From a virus, in the IMG/VR virus record IMGVR_UViG_3300037010_000519, positions 1-21,004 of that record: 21,004 nt of DNA. The stretch is one strand, 5' to 3'. The notes beneath the pieces were generated by a model. That model was given only the letters and a program-made list of their open reading frames with translations. It was not told where the DNA came from and searched no databases. Every line of letters begins with the position of its first letter. The first letter of the stretch is position 1. This document shows positions 1-7,051 of the stretch, in pieces. The position numbers were made by a program, and so were the translations under genes.

Positions 1-110
1 CTTGAAGTAAAGGTATGAACAGTATATCCACCAATATAAGGAGGTGAAGAACGAGCATTTGCTCCATTACTATCTAAATAAGTTATTGTTCCGCCTACTG
101 GCATTGACAT
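1..110 (-). CDS. Glycine-rich adhesin-like protein, N-terminal fragment (third paralogue)
   Basis: This is the first 36 codons of a gene that runs off the left edge. The N-terminus reads MSMPVGGTITY and continues to GGYTVHTFTS. It aligns with the starts of the two complete glycine-rich proteins at 7683-8483 and 8484-9401, which begin MADATGGTITY and also carry GYTxHTFTS. The closest match is the 266-aa copy, which shares the RSSP-Y-GGYTVHTFTS stretch. The ATG at 110 has an AGGA Shine-Dalgarno about 9 nt upstream, just after the stop of the fibre gene at 120. By analogy the missing part should be a Gly-rich, beta-structured body ending in a VVIIRYLT-like strand. The role in receptor binding or virion decoration is inferred from the family and from the adjacent tail-fibre gene. 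Confidence 0.75.
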   Translation of the reverse strand, partial: MSMPVGGTITYLDSNGANARSSPPYIGGYTVHTFTS

Positions 111-119
111 AATTATATC

Positions 120-1145
120 CTACATATCTTGAGCAATAATAGTTCCTGTTATTTGTCCAGTTGAATGAACCAGGAATCCAAAATCGTCAAAAGATAATTT
201 AGTAGTAGTTAAAGTAGGCACTACACCAATCGGCCAGAGAATCTGTGGTTTCATTGTATGAACACCAGATTGTGAACCAGAAGTAGCAATCTGAGTACCA
301 GCAATAGCGTTTGCTCTTGAAGAAGCTATATTTCCAGTAGTTGCAGATTGTCGAATCCAGTAATAAGTATTCCCAGCAGTTATACCAGTTGGTAGAGCAC
401 CAGTAGTTGAGAACTTAACAGGAGTACCAGTCTTCATATCAATGGTTGTAGTGATTACACAAGGAGTAGCTATTGTAATGGTTACAGTATCACTAGCAGT
501 ATCAAACCAGGTTACAGTCCTAGAACCAACAGCATCTTGAGGGATACGAATCATAAAAGCGAGACCAGGAGAAGGATTAGTTATTGCAAAATTTCTATTA
601 CCAGTTAAAGCACCACATTTAAATTTAAGTTTATTAGTTAAATTACTTAAATCAAAGGTCATAGTAGCTCCATCAGCTACATCAATCCATTCATCGGATA
701 TTTCACCAAGAGTAGAAACTACTCCAGCATCATTCTTAATATGCCATTTATTATCTGAACCACCATAAAGACGAATAAATCCAGAAGCAGGAGTAGTAGG
801 AGCTGAATTTTGTTCTGCCATCTGTAAAAACTTATCATTAACAAATTGAGAGTATTGATTGAAGAATTCCTCATTATTGAGACAGTTAACAGCCATATTT
901 TCGGGTAGGTTAGTATTTGCACCTTTAAGACGAGTTACTCCAGTAAGTGCGTAATCAGATGAAGATGAACCCGAAGAACCAGTAACAATAAATGTAGTCT
1001 CAAACTCAGTCTTCCAACCAACAGTAACTAAAGTAGGTAAATTTGGTGGTAAAGAATCTACAGCTAAAGTTGTTGCAGCAGGGTCAGAAATCCAGGTTGC
1101 TCTTAGTTTTGCTCTATATTTATCATTTGCTTGGTATAGACTCAT
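120..1145 (-). CDS. Tail fibre / appendage protein
   Basis: A 341-aa protein starting MSLYQANDKYR. The ATG at 1145 is chosen over an in-frame TTG at 1154 because AAGGAA lies at proper spacing before it. The N-terminal 100 residues (SLPPNLPTLVTVGW, then FETTFIVTG and LTGVTRL) match the style of phage fibre N-termini that attach to the virion. A helical stretch around 95-112 (FFNQYSQFVNDKFLQMAEQ) could trimerise. The rest is Thr/Gly/Ser-rich beta sequence, including GFIRLYGGSDNKWHIKNDAG, as in fibre shafts and tips. It lies downstream of the nozzle-like gene and upstream of a glycine-rich adhesin, a normal tail-fibre location. No enzymatic motif is visible. A virion appendage is likely; receptor specificity is unknown. 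Confidence 0.6.
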   Translation of the reverse strand: MSLYQANDKYRAKLRATWISDPAATTLAVDSLPPNLPTLVTVGWKTEFETTFIVTGSSGSSSSDYALTGVTRLKGANTNLPENMAVNCLNNEEFFNQYSQFVNDKFLQMAEQNSAPTTPASGFIRLYGGSDNKWHIKNDAGVVSTLGEISDEWIDVADGATMTFDLSNLTNKLKFKCGALTGNRNFAITNPSPGLAFMIRIPQDAVGSRTVTWFDTASDTVTITIATPCVITTTIDMKTGTPVKFSTTGALPTGITAGNTYYWIRQSATTGNIASSRANAIAGTQIATSGSQSGVHTMKPQILWPIGVVPTLTTTKLSFDDFGFLVHSTGQITGTIIAQDM

Positions 1146-1150
1146 ATTTA

Positions 1151-1294
1151 TCAATTCCTTTTAGCTTTTTTAAGAATCATGTCAAAAGCACCGACTTTTT
1201 TCTCAGAAGATTCTTTTTTCATCTCTTTACCAAAATCTCTTTTCTCTTCTTTTTTTGACTCTTTCTTCATTATTTTTTTGATTTGTTTTTTCAT
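1151..1294 (-). CDS. Small lysine-rich protein, 47 aa
   Basis: Read directly from the gap between the nozzle and fibre genes. It has a clear ATG at 1294 with a strong GGAGG Shine-Dalgarno, 47 sense codons and a TGA. The stop lies 5 nt before the fibre start, and the fibre Shine-Dalgarno is inside the last codons of this gene. Of 47 residues 17 are Lys, with many Glu, giving a highly charged, probably helical or disordered chain that begins MKKQIKKIMKKE and ends ILKKAKRN. No domain is recognised. Possible roles are a DNA- or RNA-binding virion protein or an assembly factor; neither can be shown from sequence. The good ribosome site and tight spacing make it a real gene. Confidence 0.7.
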   Translation of the reverse strand: MKKQIKKIMKKESKKEEKRDFGKEMKKESSEKKVGAFDMILKKAKRN

Positions 1295-1310
1295 ATTTCC
1301 TCCGTATGTT

Positions 1311-1325
1311 TATATATATATATAT
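1311..1325. repeat. (TA)n microsatellite in the leader of the 47-aa gene
   Basis: A run of 15 alternating T and A bases lies between the Shine-Dalgarno of the 47-aa gene and a candidate -10 element. It would be the first transcribed sequence if the promoter at 1324-1353 is real, and would keep the region easy to melt. Confidence 0.8.
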
Positions 1326-1353
1326 TTTATGTTAAATCTACCATGTATGTCAG
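1324..1353 (-). promoter_or_regulatory. Candidate sigma70-like promoter upstream of the 47-aa gene
   Basis: On the minus strand CTGACA (1348-1353) is followed 18 nt later by TAAAAT (1324-1329), 5 of 6 matches to consensus at each box. It begins inside the stop region of the nozzle-like gene and would feed the 47-aa gene and the fibres. The -10 continues as TAAAATATA, as in the adaptor and portal start regions. Seen by eye only. Confidence 0.45.
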
Positions 1354-3410
1354 GCTAATACCCTCAGCTTAGATGTAAATGGTAGAGGTTTATTAGATGT
1401 AGAATAATAAATATAGATACCAAGAATATCAATTTCATCTTCCATACCATCATTTTGGATATTTATCTTAACCCAGAATAGGTCTTGCTGTTTTAGATTG
1501 ATATAGCGTATATTTAATGTAGAACCACCATCATCTTCTCCCATACTACCAATTTCTTGATAGCCCCATTCATCAGCACCAAAACCAGAGAAGGTAGGGT
1601 CAGATGAGATCCGTAGTCTTGTATCATTTGAAACACCCTTTGAACCAGAGCGAATAACGCCAACAGTTGTACCATTACCAAATAAAGCACCAAATACTAT
1701 AGTAGCTTTATCATATCTCTTAAATTGGTCTGGTAAACCCTGGTCATATTGCTTAGTAGTTAAAGATAAAACAATCTTATTTCCAGTACCACTCGAGGTA
1801 CGATAGTCAGTTCTACCAGTAAACATCTCAAGAACATTAGCGTCTTTTGAAGAACCATAATATAGTTTTTCGACTTTATCAGGGCCAATCATCTTAGCAA
1901 ATACTTTAGGATATACACCAGTCCACAAAGCCCATGCGTTATATCTTTCATCATAAGAAAGAATAGAGTTATTCCCATTACCAGCTATATCTGTAGAAAT
2001 ACCAAATAAAGATAAGTGATTGTGAAAAGCACCACAAACCTCAGATATATTAGCAGAAGTAACCTGCTTGACAATAGAATCAGCTCTTAGAGAAAGTACT
2101 GAGTAGCGAAGAATAGTACCGTAGTTAGCCTCATTACCTACAGAAGCAGCTCCATCTCTTGACCAGAAGCGAAGATTATTGCCTGCAATATGAGGAGAGA
2201 AGGGAGAGAGTGAACCAACTGATATGTTAATATCTTTTATTGTCCCAGCAGATTCAGCACGATTTAGGTCTACAAATTGGAACTTACCAAAGACATTATC
2301 TTTCCATATAAATAAAGCGTCTTCATTACTAGCCACGAATGTCTTAATTGCATTGATTGTAGAACCCTCACCTTTACGGTAGGGAAGATAGCCAGCACCA
2401 TCAGGTACACCAAATGAGCCATATTTCTCTAAATATCCAGACCAAACAAGAGTGTCTGCACCAAGTTCAGTTGTAACTCCAACTAAAGAACCACGATATG
2501 AATCAAGTAATCTAAAGTGATAACCCTTAGTTGTATTATCAGTAGGGACACCAAATACCTCACTTGGGACTGTTTCTCCTTTGTCTACAAATGTAGTTAC
2601 AGTAGGATCAACATCAGTCATGTAAGTTTCTTCACCAACTTTAGTACCCCTAAAAATACCAACTTTAGTAGTCCCAGCAGGTGCAGCAGGTAGTGTAAGA
2701 GTTAAATATGTAGAAGTATCTAGTGTAACTGGCATATTTTCTTTATACCCAGTACCAGAGGCATCTCCGCTAGTATAAATAGGAGAAGCAAGTGTGTTTC
2801 CTACTTCGTTATACCAGACATACCTATAATAGAAAGTTGTGTAACCTGTTGCAGAACCAGTCTTAGCTACAGTTACTTTAGTAGAAGGATTAGTTAGAGT
2901 GTTATAAATAAACCAGGCAGTACCATCAAAATAAATAAGTTCGTTTACAGAGTTAGCAAAATATAATCTTGTTTGAATCTGGACTATCCAAGTAATAACT
3001 GTTGTATCAAATGTAGGAGTACCAGAAGTAAATGCAGGGTTACTTCCTACATAACCAACTGGCTCAGTACCAGTTAAAAGTTCCCATTTCTGAGTAGTAA
3101 AGTTATATACTTCTGGCTTACCACTATCTGAAATACGAATAAATCTATCTTTTCCACCAACCTGATAAGTTGCCTGTAGTTGATTTATTTTAGTACCATT
3201 AGTAGCTTCATTACCTATAACTTGAGTACCCTGGCGTTTTGAGATAGTTCCATATTGAGAATAAATACCATTTATTAACTCAGATAACTCTGTATCTTTA
3301 AGAGTAGAACCATGAGCAATAGTATTTAAACCCTCAGGAAATCCCTTTGAACCAGACCTTTTAATTGGCGGATTTCGTCTACGAGTTTTTTTAGTCCACA
3401 TTCCTGGCAT
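1350..3410 (-). CDS. Tail nozzle-like / packaged-DNA stabilisation protein
   Basis: A 686-aa protein with a basic N-terminus (TKKTRRRNPPIKR). Near residues 40-60 it has a segment, INGIYSQYGTISKRQGTQVI, like the conserved N-terminal region of T7 gp12 and P22 gp10-type nozzle proteins (an INxx-hydrophobic-G-xx-KRPGT pattern). The rest is beta-rich with repeated blades: IYFDGTAWFIYN, ALFIWKDNVFGKF, RYNAWALWTGVYPK. This is what a beta-propeller nozzle that closes the portal channel would show. The length fits the family. It starts 3 nt after the adaptor stop with a GAGGT Shine-Dalgarno, so the two should be co-translated and act as neighbours in the tail stack. No signal peptide or enzyme motif is seen. 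The family call rests on pattern and position; a minor tail protein is the alternative. Confidence 0.55.
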   Translation of the reverse strand: MPGMWTKKTRRRNPPIKRSGSKGFPEGLNTIAHGSTLKDTELSELINGIYSQYGTISKRQGTQVIGNEATNGTKINQLQATYQVGGKDRFIRISDSGKPEVYNFTTQKWELLTGTEPVGYVGSNPAFTSGTPTFDTTVITWIVQIQTRLYFANSVNELIYFDGTAWFIYNTLTNPSTKVTVAKTGSATGYTTFYYRYVWYNEVGNTLASPIYTSGDASGTGYKENMPVTLDTSTYLTLTLPAAPAGTTKVGIFRGTKVGEETYMTDVDPTVTTFVDKGETVPSEVFGVPTDNTTKGYHFRLLDSYRGSLVGVTTELGADTLVWSGYLEKYGSFGVPDGAGYLPYRKGEGSTINAIKTFVASNEDALFIWKDNVFGKFQFVDLNRAESAGTIKDINISVGSLSPFSPHIAGNNLRFWSRDGAASVGNEANYGTILRYSVLSLRADSIVKQVTSANISEVCGAFHNHLSLFGISTDIAGNGNNSILSYDERYNAWALWTGVYPKVFAKMIGPDKVEKLYYGSSKDANVLEMFTGRTDYRTSSGTGNKIVLSLTTKQYDQGLPDQFKRYDKATIVFGALFGNGTTVGVIRSGSKGVSNDTRLRISSDPTFSGFGADEWGYQEIGSMGEDDGGSTLNIRYINLKQQDLFWVKINIQNDGMEDEIDILGIYIYYSTSNKPLPFTSKLRVLA

Positions 3411-3413
3411 ATT

Positions 3414-4118
3414 TTACCTCTGAGTGTTTCTATAAGGGCGGTGATACCTACTTTTGGCATTTTCGATATAGTCCACTCTTTTAGTACCTCTTGTGGTAAA
3501 TCTTAATAGTTCATATTTAGGAGGTATCATCTCCATAGACATATAAGTAGAAAATCTATTTTCAGCATCTTCTTCTGCTTTATCTTGAGAACCCTCAGCA
3601 CCAGTAGTACGGAAGTACTCAGCTAAAGCACCATAAGCAATCATGTCTCCTGGAAGGAGAATTATATCTGTACTTGCAGTAGGAGCAGGAGGATTTATAA
3701 AATACCAGATAGTTACTGCTTTCGTTGTAGTTGGAGGATTTGAAACAACTACTTGCCATTTACCAAAATCTTCACTTGTAGAGTCAGTTATCATCTCTAC
3801 AAATATAGTCTGTTGAGCTTCGTTATTTTCCTCAGCCCAATCAACTCCATCTACTTCAAAAATATAAAGTCCATTAGAACGGTTAAAGTCATCTGGTAGA
3901 ACAGTAACACCACTAGAATCTATCTCAGTTGTATCTCTTTTAAGCAATCTACGCCAGAAACCTCTACGAGCATATTCCTCTTGTTTATTAACAATCCACC
4001 TTATCCAATCAGTATATTCTTGGTCGGTAGTAGCTGGTACAGATCCTCCAGCAAAAGGTGACATAAAATTCATTACATCTGCTAATGTCTTAATAGATTG
4101 ATTTGTTATTGTACTCAT
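3414..4118 (-). CDS. Head-to-tail adaptor (gp4/gp11-like)
   Basis: A 234-aa protein with the plan of podoviral head-tail adaptors. A helical N-terminus contains WIRWIVNKQEEYARRGFWRR (about 38-57). It is followed by a beta segment with VTVLPDDFNRSNGLYIF, then LLPGDMIAYGALAEYFR and a helix rich in Asp/Glu (AEEDAENRFSTYMSMEM). The basic tail reads RYHRPYRNTQR. This helix-beta-helix order with LPDDF and LPGDxI patterns is typical of proteins that dock beneath the portal ring. It sits between the capsid gene and the nozzle-like gene, the standard podovirus order. There is no Shine-Dalgarno before the ATG; instead the start is embedded in TAAAATATACTTATGA, nearly identical to the portal gene start (see promoter entries). 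The adaptor role is inferred from pattern and place. Confidence 0.55.
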   Translation of the reverse strand: MSTITNQSIKTLADVMNFMSPFAGGSVPATTDQEYTDWIRWIVNKQEEYARRGFWRRLLKRDTTEIDSSGVTVLPDDFNRSNGLYIFEVDGVDWAEENNEAQQTIFVEMITDSTSEDFGKWQVVVSNPPTTTKAVTIWYFINPPAPTASTDIILLPGDMIAYGALAEYFRTTGAEGSQDKAEEDAENRFSTYMSMEMIPPKYELLRFTTRGTKRVDYIENAKSRYHRPYRNTQR

Positions 4119-4124
4119 AAGTAT

Positions 4125-4154
4125 ATTTTAGTTTGTAATGGGTTCGTTTGTCTT
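4125..4154 (-). promoter_or_regulatory. Candidate promoter abutting the adaptor start codon
   Basis: AAGACA (4149-4154), 18 nt, then TAAAAT (4125-4130), followed by six bases and the ATG. The transcript would begin at or next to the start codon. It lies just after a hairpin terminator, where a new promoter is expected. The 21 nt at 4110-4130 differ by one base from 16231-16251 at the portal gene. Confidence 0.4.
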
Positions 4155-4172
4155 ATTTATTGGATTTATCCC

Positions 4173-4204
4173 AAAAGGGGTGAGGCATTTTACTACCCCA
4201 CCCC
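4173..4204 (-). terminator. Intrinsic terminator after the 53-aa gene
   Basis: On the minus strand a 9-bp stem (GGGGTGGGG with CCTCACCCC, one G-U pair) with a 10-nt loop is followed by TTTT. It lies 20 nt past the stop of the 53-aa gene. The U run is short, so termination may be partial. Confidence 0.6.
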
Positions 4205-4223
4205 ATATCCAGGAGAGTTGTTT

Positions 4224-4385
4224 TTATGCAGCTACATAAGGGAAACTTGCGTTTCCTGCGGTATAAGTAGAAATGGTATTGGAATCGAAATCGTAAGTGT
4301 CTCCACTTTCTACGACATCGACTTCACGATTGCCATCCTGCTCACGACCTAGTACAAAAATTGTACGGGTTGTTGCTAGTGACAT
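4224..4385 (-). CDS. Small structural-type protein, 53 aa, downstream of capsid
   Basis: Found by reading the capsid-adaptor gap. The ATG at 4385 has AAAGGACA upstream, with 53 sense codons to TAA. The protein begins MSLATTRTIFVLGREQDGNR and ends NASFPYVAA; it is acidic and beta-like, with no Cys or transmembrane segment. It is not recognised as a known family. Its place directly after the major capsid gene, between two hairpin terminators, suggests a virion component made in high or separately tuned amounts, such as a decoration or cement protein; that role is inference. No clear sigma70 promoter was found in the 80 nt upstream, so it may depend on readthrough of the capsid terminator. Confidence 0.7.
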   Translation of the reverse strand: MSLATTRTIFVLGREQDGNREVDVVESGDTYDFDSNTISTYTAGNASFPYVAA

Positions 4386-4464
4386 GTGTTGTCCTTTCGC
4401 TAATAAATAATTAACTAATCATACCGTTTAATCATTACATAAGAGTAGAGGGGGTATAGATACG

Positions 4465-4487
4465 AAAAACCCCTATTTCTAGGGGTT
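4465..4487 (-). terminator. Intrinsic terminator after the major capsid gene
   Basis: A perfect 8-bp stem, AACCCCTA and TAGGGGTT, closes a GAAA tetraloop and runs into a short T tract on the minus strand, 23 nt after the capsid stop. A GNRA-type loop on a GC-rich stem is a classic strong terminator or mRNA 3-prime protector. Confidence 0.85.
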
Positions 4488-4510
4488 CTCCGACTAATTT
4501 TCGTTTAGAT

Positions 4511-5665
4511 TTATACACCAAGATTGTGTAGATACACAGCACTCTCAGGAATATCCATTTTAAATGTATATTCACCAAGCACCTGCCAGCGATAAGAATC
4601 GCCAAGTTTAGCAAGTGGGGTAGTGAACCAGCCTCGGTTACGCATTGCTTTGTAGCCGATTTGAGACTCATCTACCATGAATACTAGGTCATCCATCAGA
4701 CCTGCTCTCTCTTGTAAGAGAACTACATCAACATTCCCAAAGAGGTGGGAAAGATAAGTGTCTACGACACCTACTCCACGATCTTTGTTAGCTAGTGTAG
4801 TACGCACCAAGTCGTCTTGCACAAGTTTGAACTTACGCATGAACTTAGCACCTACATACATAACTGGTTTGTCGAAGTTCTTGGCACTGATTTTGTCAAA
4901 TGCGTCATCGAGTTTACCGATAACAGTTGCATCTGCTGACCAAGTACCCGAACCACCGAAGTCTATTACATTTTCTGGAGCATAAGTATCAATCATGTAC
5001 TTAATACCACCCATTGTATAGGTCTTCATGCTGTCGTTTTTAGTACGAGCACCGATAATCAGAGTGTTTTGTAGTTTCTCTGAAAGTTCACGCTGTTTGC
5101 GAGCAATGAGCTGTCCAGAGTTTTCCTCACCTCTAATAAGAGCGTCATGCTCTGTACCAGACAAATCAACGACATCCTCAATAATTTGAGTGTAGTTGAA
5201 CATGTCTTCTTTTCCAGTAGAAACCATAGCATCGGCGTTCTTACCTTGTGCGGTAGCTCCACCAATAACCGTGACTTCATCACCTGCAGACAAAGCAGCT
5301 GGTGTACCAGAAAGAGTACGGAAACTTACATTGACACCACCATCAATGGCAGTAACAACACAAATTTCACCTGATGGCTTACGGAAAGTGTCATCAACAT
5401 TGAAGACACCTGCGGTATCAACAATCATTGAAGTAGCACCACTAGCAACCGTCAAGTTTACAACACGAGCCTTGATTGGGCGGTTATCTCTAACTGACCA
5501 TTCATACTTGTGTGACTTAACTTCAGCTTTGAAGTTTTTACCCGATAACCTTTTTAATAGCTCAATGCGTGGGTCTGGATACTTGGCAATCATATCTTCT
5601 ATATTGATATGTAAGTCAAGCTCACTCGCAGAGAGAGTAGAACGCTGTCCGTATTGTGCGGTCAT
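4511..5665 (-). CDS. Major capsid protein, SU10/DUF5309-type HK97 fold
   Basis: A 384-aa protein with the features of the DUF5309 (SU10 major capsid) family. After an N-terminal arm with LLKRLSG and YEWSVRDNRP comes an inserted beta domain at about 67-137 (VASGATSMIVDTAG, then FRTLSGTPAALSAGDEVTVI). The conserved FNYTQIIEDVVDLSGTEHDA motif follows, then the long spine helix (ARKQRELSEKLQNTLIIGAR) and C-terminal strands. It lies between scaffold and a terminator, and has a strong AGGAGGAAAT Shine-Dalgarno, fitting a very highly expressed protein. SU10 is an elongated-head podovirus, which agrees with the other tail genes here, but head shape cannot be deduced. It should form the procapsid shell around the scaffold and portal. 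Confident in family and role. Confidence 0.88.
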   Translation of the reverse strand: MTAQYGQRSTLSASELDLHINIEDMIAKYPDPRIELLKRLSGKNFKAEVKSHKYEWSVRDNRPIKARVVNLTVASGATSMIVDTAGVFNVDDTFRKPSGEICVVTAIDGGVNVSFRTLSGTPAALSAGDEVTVIGGATAQGKNADAMVSTGKEDMFNYTQIIEDVVDLSGTEHDALIRGEENSGQLIARKQRELSEKLQNTLIIGARTKNDSMKTYTMGGIKYMIDTYAPENVIDFGGSGTWSADATVIGKLDDAFDKISAKNFDKPVMYVGAKFMRKFKLVQDDLVRTTLANKDRGVGVVDTYLSHLFGNVDVVLLQERAGLMDDLVFMVDESQIGYKAMRNRGWFTTPLAKLGDSYRWQVLGEYTFKMDIPESAVYLHNLGV

Positions 5666-5673
5666 ATTTCCTC

Positions 5674-6594
5674 CTATTTTTTATAATTTAATGCCCTACT
5701 AACTCTACTAGCAATAGTTAAACCTGGGTCGGAGCTTTCACTTTCCTTAGCAGTTGTTTTATTACTAGAGGTTACAATCTTACCTGTTTGTTTGTTCCTG
5801 ACTTCAGTTTGTGCCTGCTCGCTACCTTGTTTACGGGCTTTAGAAGCAGCTGACATAACTTGTTTAGCAATCTGGTATAAAGAAATTGATCCCTTATATT
5901 TACCAGTATGCTCATCATAGTCAAGACTATGGTACAGTTCTGCAATGTCCTTTTCTAGTTCAGAGTTGTAGACTCCTTCACCAGATTTAGGGTCTAACTC
6001 AGGGTATTCACCCCTGATTTTTGAGACATCACTCGACATAGTAGATGAAATTTGATCTACTCTACGAGATTCGCCTAGACTTTGCAGTTGCTTTGTTAAG
6101 TTAGTTATTGTTTCCTCAGATTTATTTATCTTCTCCATAAAAGAAGTTTGTAAACCATTTAGCATCTCAGCTACATCTTCTGCTGTCTGTAACTTATTCA
6201 CATCAATTTTCATTAGGGGTTCAATAGCTTTGGTTTCAGCCTTAGCAGTTTCTCCCTTTTTATAGCCAGACACATCGAGGTATCTCATAAGTGTCTCTGG
6301 ATCACGGAGTACAGCCTCCATGTCCTTTACACGCCTTTCGGCATTGGCTAGTTTTTGATGAACCGCAGAAAGCGGATTTTCATCTAACTTAGTACCTTTT
6401 TCGGTGACTTTTACATCACTCTTTTGTACAGGTGCGACCTCAGATTCAGTTTCCTGTTTCTGAGAGTTGTCCTTACCTTGCTTTTCAGCTTCAGTTTGGA
6501 CTTCCGATTCCTCATTGGTGGTTTCTAAAGACGAATCTTCAGACTCCTCCATATCAGAACCTTCTACAAAGACCGACCCTTCTGAGTCTGCCAT
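5674..6594 (-). CDS. Capsid scaffolding protein
   Basis: A 306-aa, highly charged protein immediately upstream of the major capsid gene, 8 nt apart. Residues 1-60 are very acidic and low-complexity (MEESEDSSLE, then TEAEKQGK). Residues 74-200 are strongly helical, with coiled-coil patterns such as HQKLANAERRVKDMEAVL and MEKINKSEETITNLTKQL. The C-terminal third is Lys/Ser/Thr-rich and ends RVSRALNYKK, a plausible basic capsid-binding tail. Acidic N-terminus, central coiled coil, basic C-terminus and position before the capsid gene are the hallmarks of scaffolds. No serine-protease motif is seen, so maturation cleavage is not evident from this gene. The AAGGAGG Shine-Dalgarno is very strong. 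Confidence 0.8.
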   Translation of the reverse strand: MADSEGSVFVEGSDMEESEDSSLETTNEESEVQTEAEKQGKDNSQKQETESEVAPVQKSDVKVTEKGTKLDENPLSAVHQKLANAERRVKDMEAVLRDPETLMRYLDVSGYKKGETAKAETKAIEPLMKIDVNKLQTAEDVAEMLNGLQTSFMEKINKSEETITNLTKQLQSLGESRRVDQISSTMSSDVSKIRGEYPELDPKSGEGVYNSELEKDIAELYHSLDYDEHTGKYKGSISLYQIAKQVMSAASKARKQGSEQAQTEVRNKQTGKIVTSSNKTTAKESESSDPGLTIASRVSRALNYKK

Positions 6595-6664
6595 ATTTAC
6601 CTCCTTTGCCTTTTACTTCACCTAACGATTTATATAACGAGGGTCGCCCCCCGAAGTTCCGCTA

Positions 6665-6684
6665 AAGTAAAGGCGTATTTACTT
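6665..6684 (-). other. Inverted repeat in the scaffold leader
   Basis: A perfect 7-bp inverted repeat (AAGTAAA and TTTACTT) with a 6-nt loop sits 70 nt upstream of the scaffold start, downstream of a candidate promoter. There is no T run, so it is not a terminator. It could be an RNA hairpin in the leader or a dyad operator. Confidence 0.45.
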
Positions 6685-6695
6685 GTAACAATTAC

Positions 6696-6725
6696 AGTAT
6701 AAATGGAAAATAATGGGTATGTATC
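6696..6725 (-). promoter_or_regulatory. Candidate promoter for scaffold-capsid
   Basis: TATACT (6696-6701) matches the -10 consensus at 5 of 6 bases. An 18-nt spacer separates it from GATACA (6720-6725), a weak -35 that keeps the terminal ACA of TTGACA. The 139-nt gap before the scaffold gene is otherwise unexplained, so a promoter here is plausible. Confidence 0.35.
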
Positions 6726-6733
6726 CTAATTGG

Positions 6734-7051
6734 TCAAATCACTCTACCTGTGAACTTATGGATTAGATGATTGTCTTCAAACTTATAGGTAGTTGGGTAT
6801 GCTTGGAAGTGATATGGACACTTTGAACAGGCAAATAGATATTTATGTTTATCTTCACATCTCCAGTTGTGTTGTCCATCTTCACACTTGGCGTTCTGAG
6901 CTATTGGATTAACATACATTGTCTTCTGTTGATATGGTACATCTTTATAGGTAAGTTTTACTCTATTTTTTTCTTTATCTATCTCTGGTACAACCTCACG
7001 AACCATTACTGTTTCATCAATCCAGGTATCTAATGGTTTATCGAACTTCAT
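6734..7051 (-). CDS. Small Cys/His-rich protein, putative zinc binder, 105 aa
   Basis: The function is not recognised. The N-terminal half (residues 1-50) is mixed charged and beta-like (MKFDKPLDTWIDETVMV). The C-terminal half carries C56, H61, C65 and a CSKC pair (C75, C78) followed by H81, a spacing compatible with one zinc ribbon or knuckle. The start overlaps the stop of the preceding 121-aa gene by 4 nt, so it is translationally coupled. It is the last gene before the scaffold promoter region, in the head-gene neighbourhood, and may be an assembly or regulatory factor. A metal site is inferred from residue spacing only. Confidence 0.65.
   Translation of the reverse strand: MKFDKPLDTWIDETVMVREVVPEIDKEKNRVKLTYKDVPYQQKTMYVNPIAQNAKCEDGQHNWRCEDKHKYLFACSKCPYHFQAYPTTYKFEDNHLIHKFTGRVI

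Noticed and set aside
1180-1185. TTGACA inside the 47-aa gene, upstream of the fibre start
   Set aside because: The only -10 candidate is TAAAAG at 16 nt, and the hexamer is explained by the coding sequence of the 47-aa gene.
4098-4352. Plus-strand 84-aa frame over the capsid-adaptor gap
   Set aside because: It is antisense to the 53-aa gene, which has a proper ribosome site, and includes terminator stem sequence; no Shine-Dalgarno of its own.
4894-4899. TTGACA on the minus strand inside the capsid gene
   Set aside because: It lies in coding sequence, with no -10 at correct spacing.
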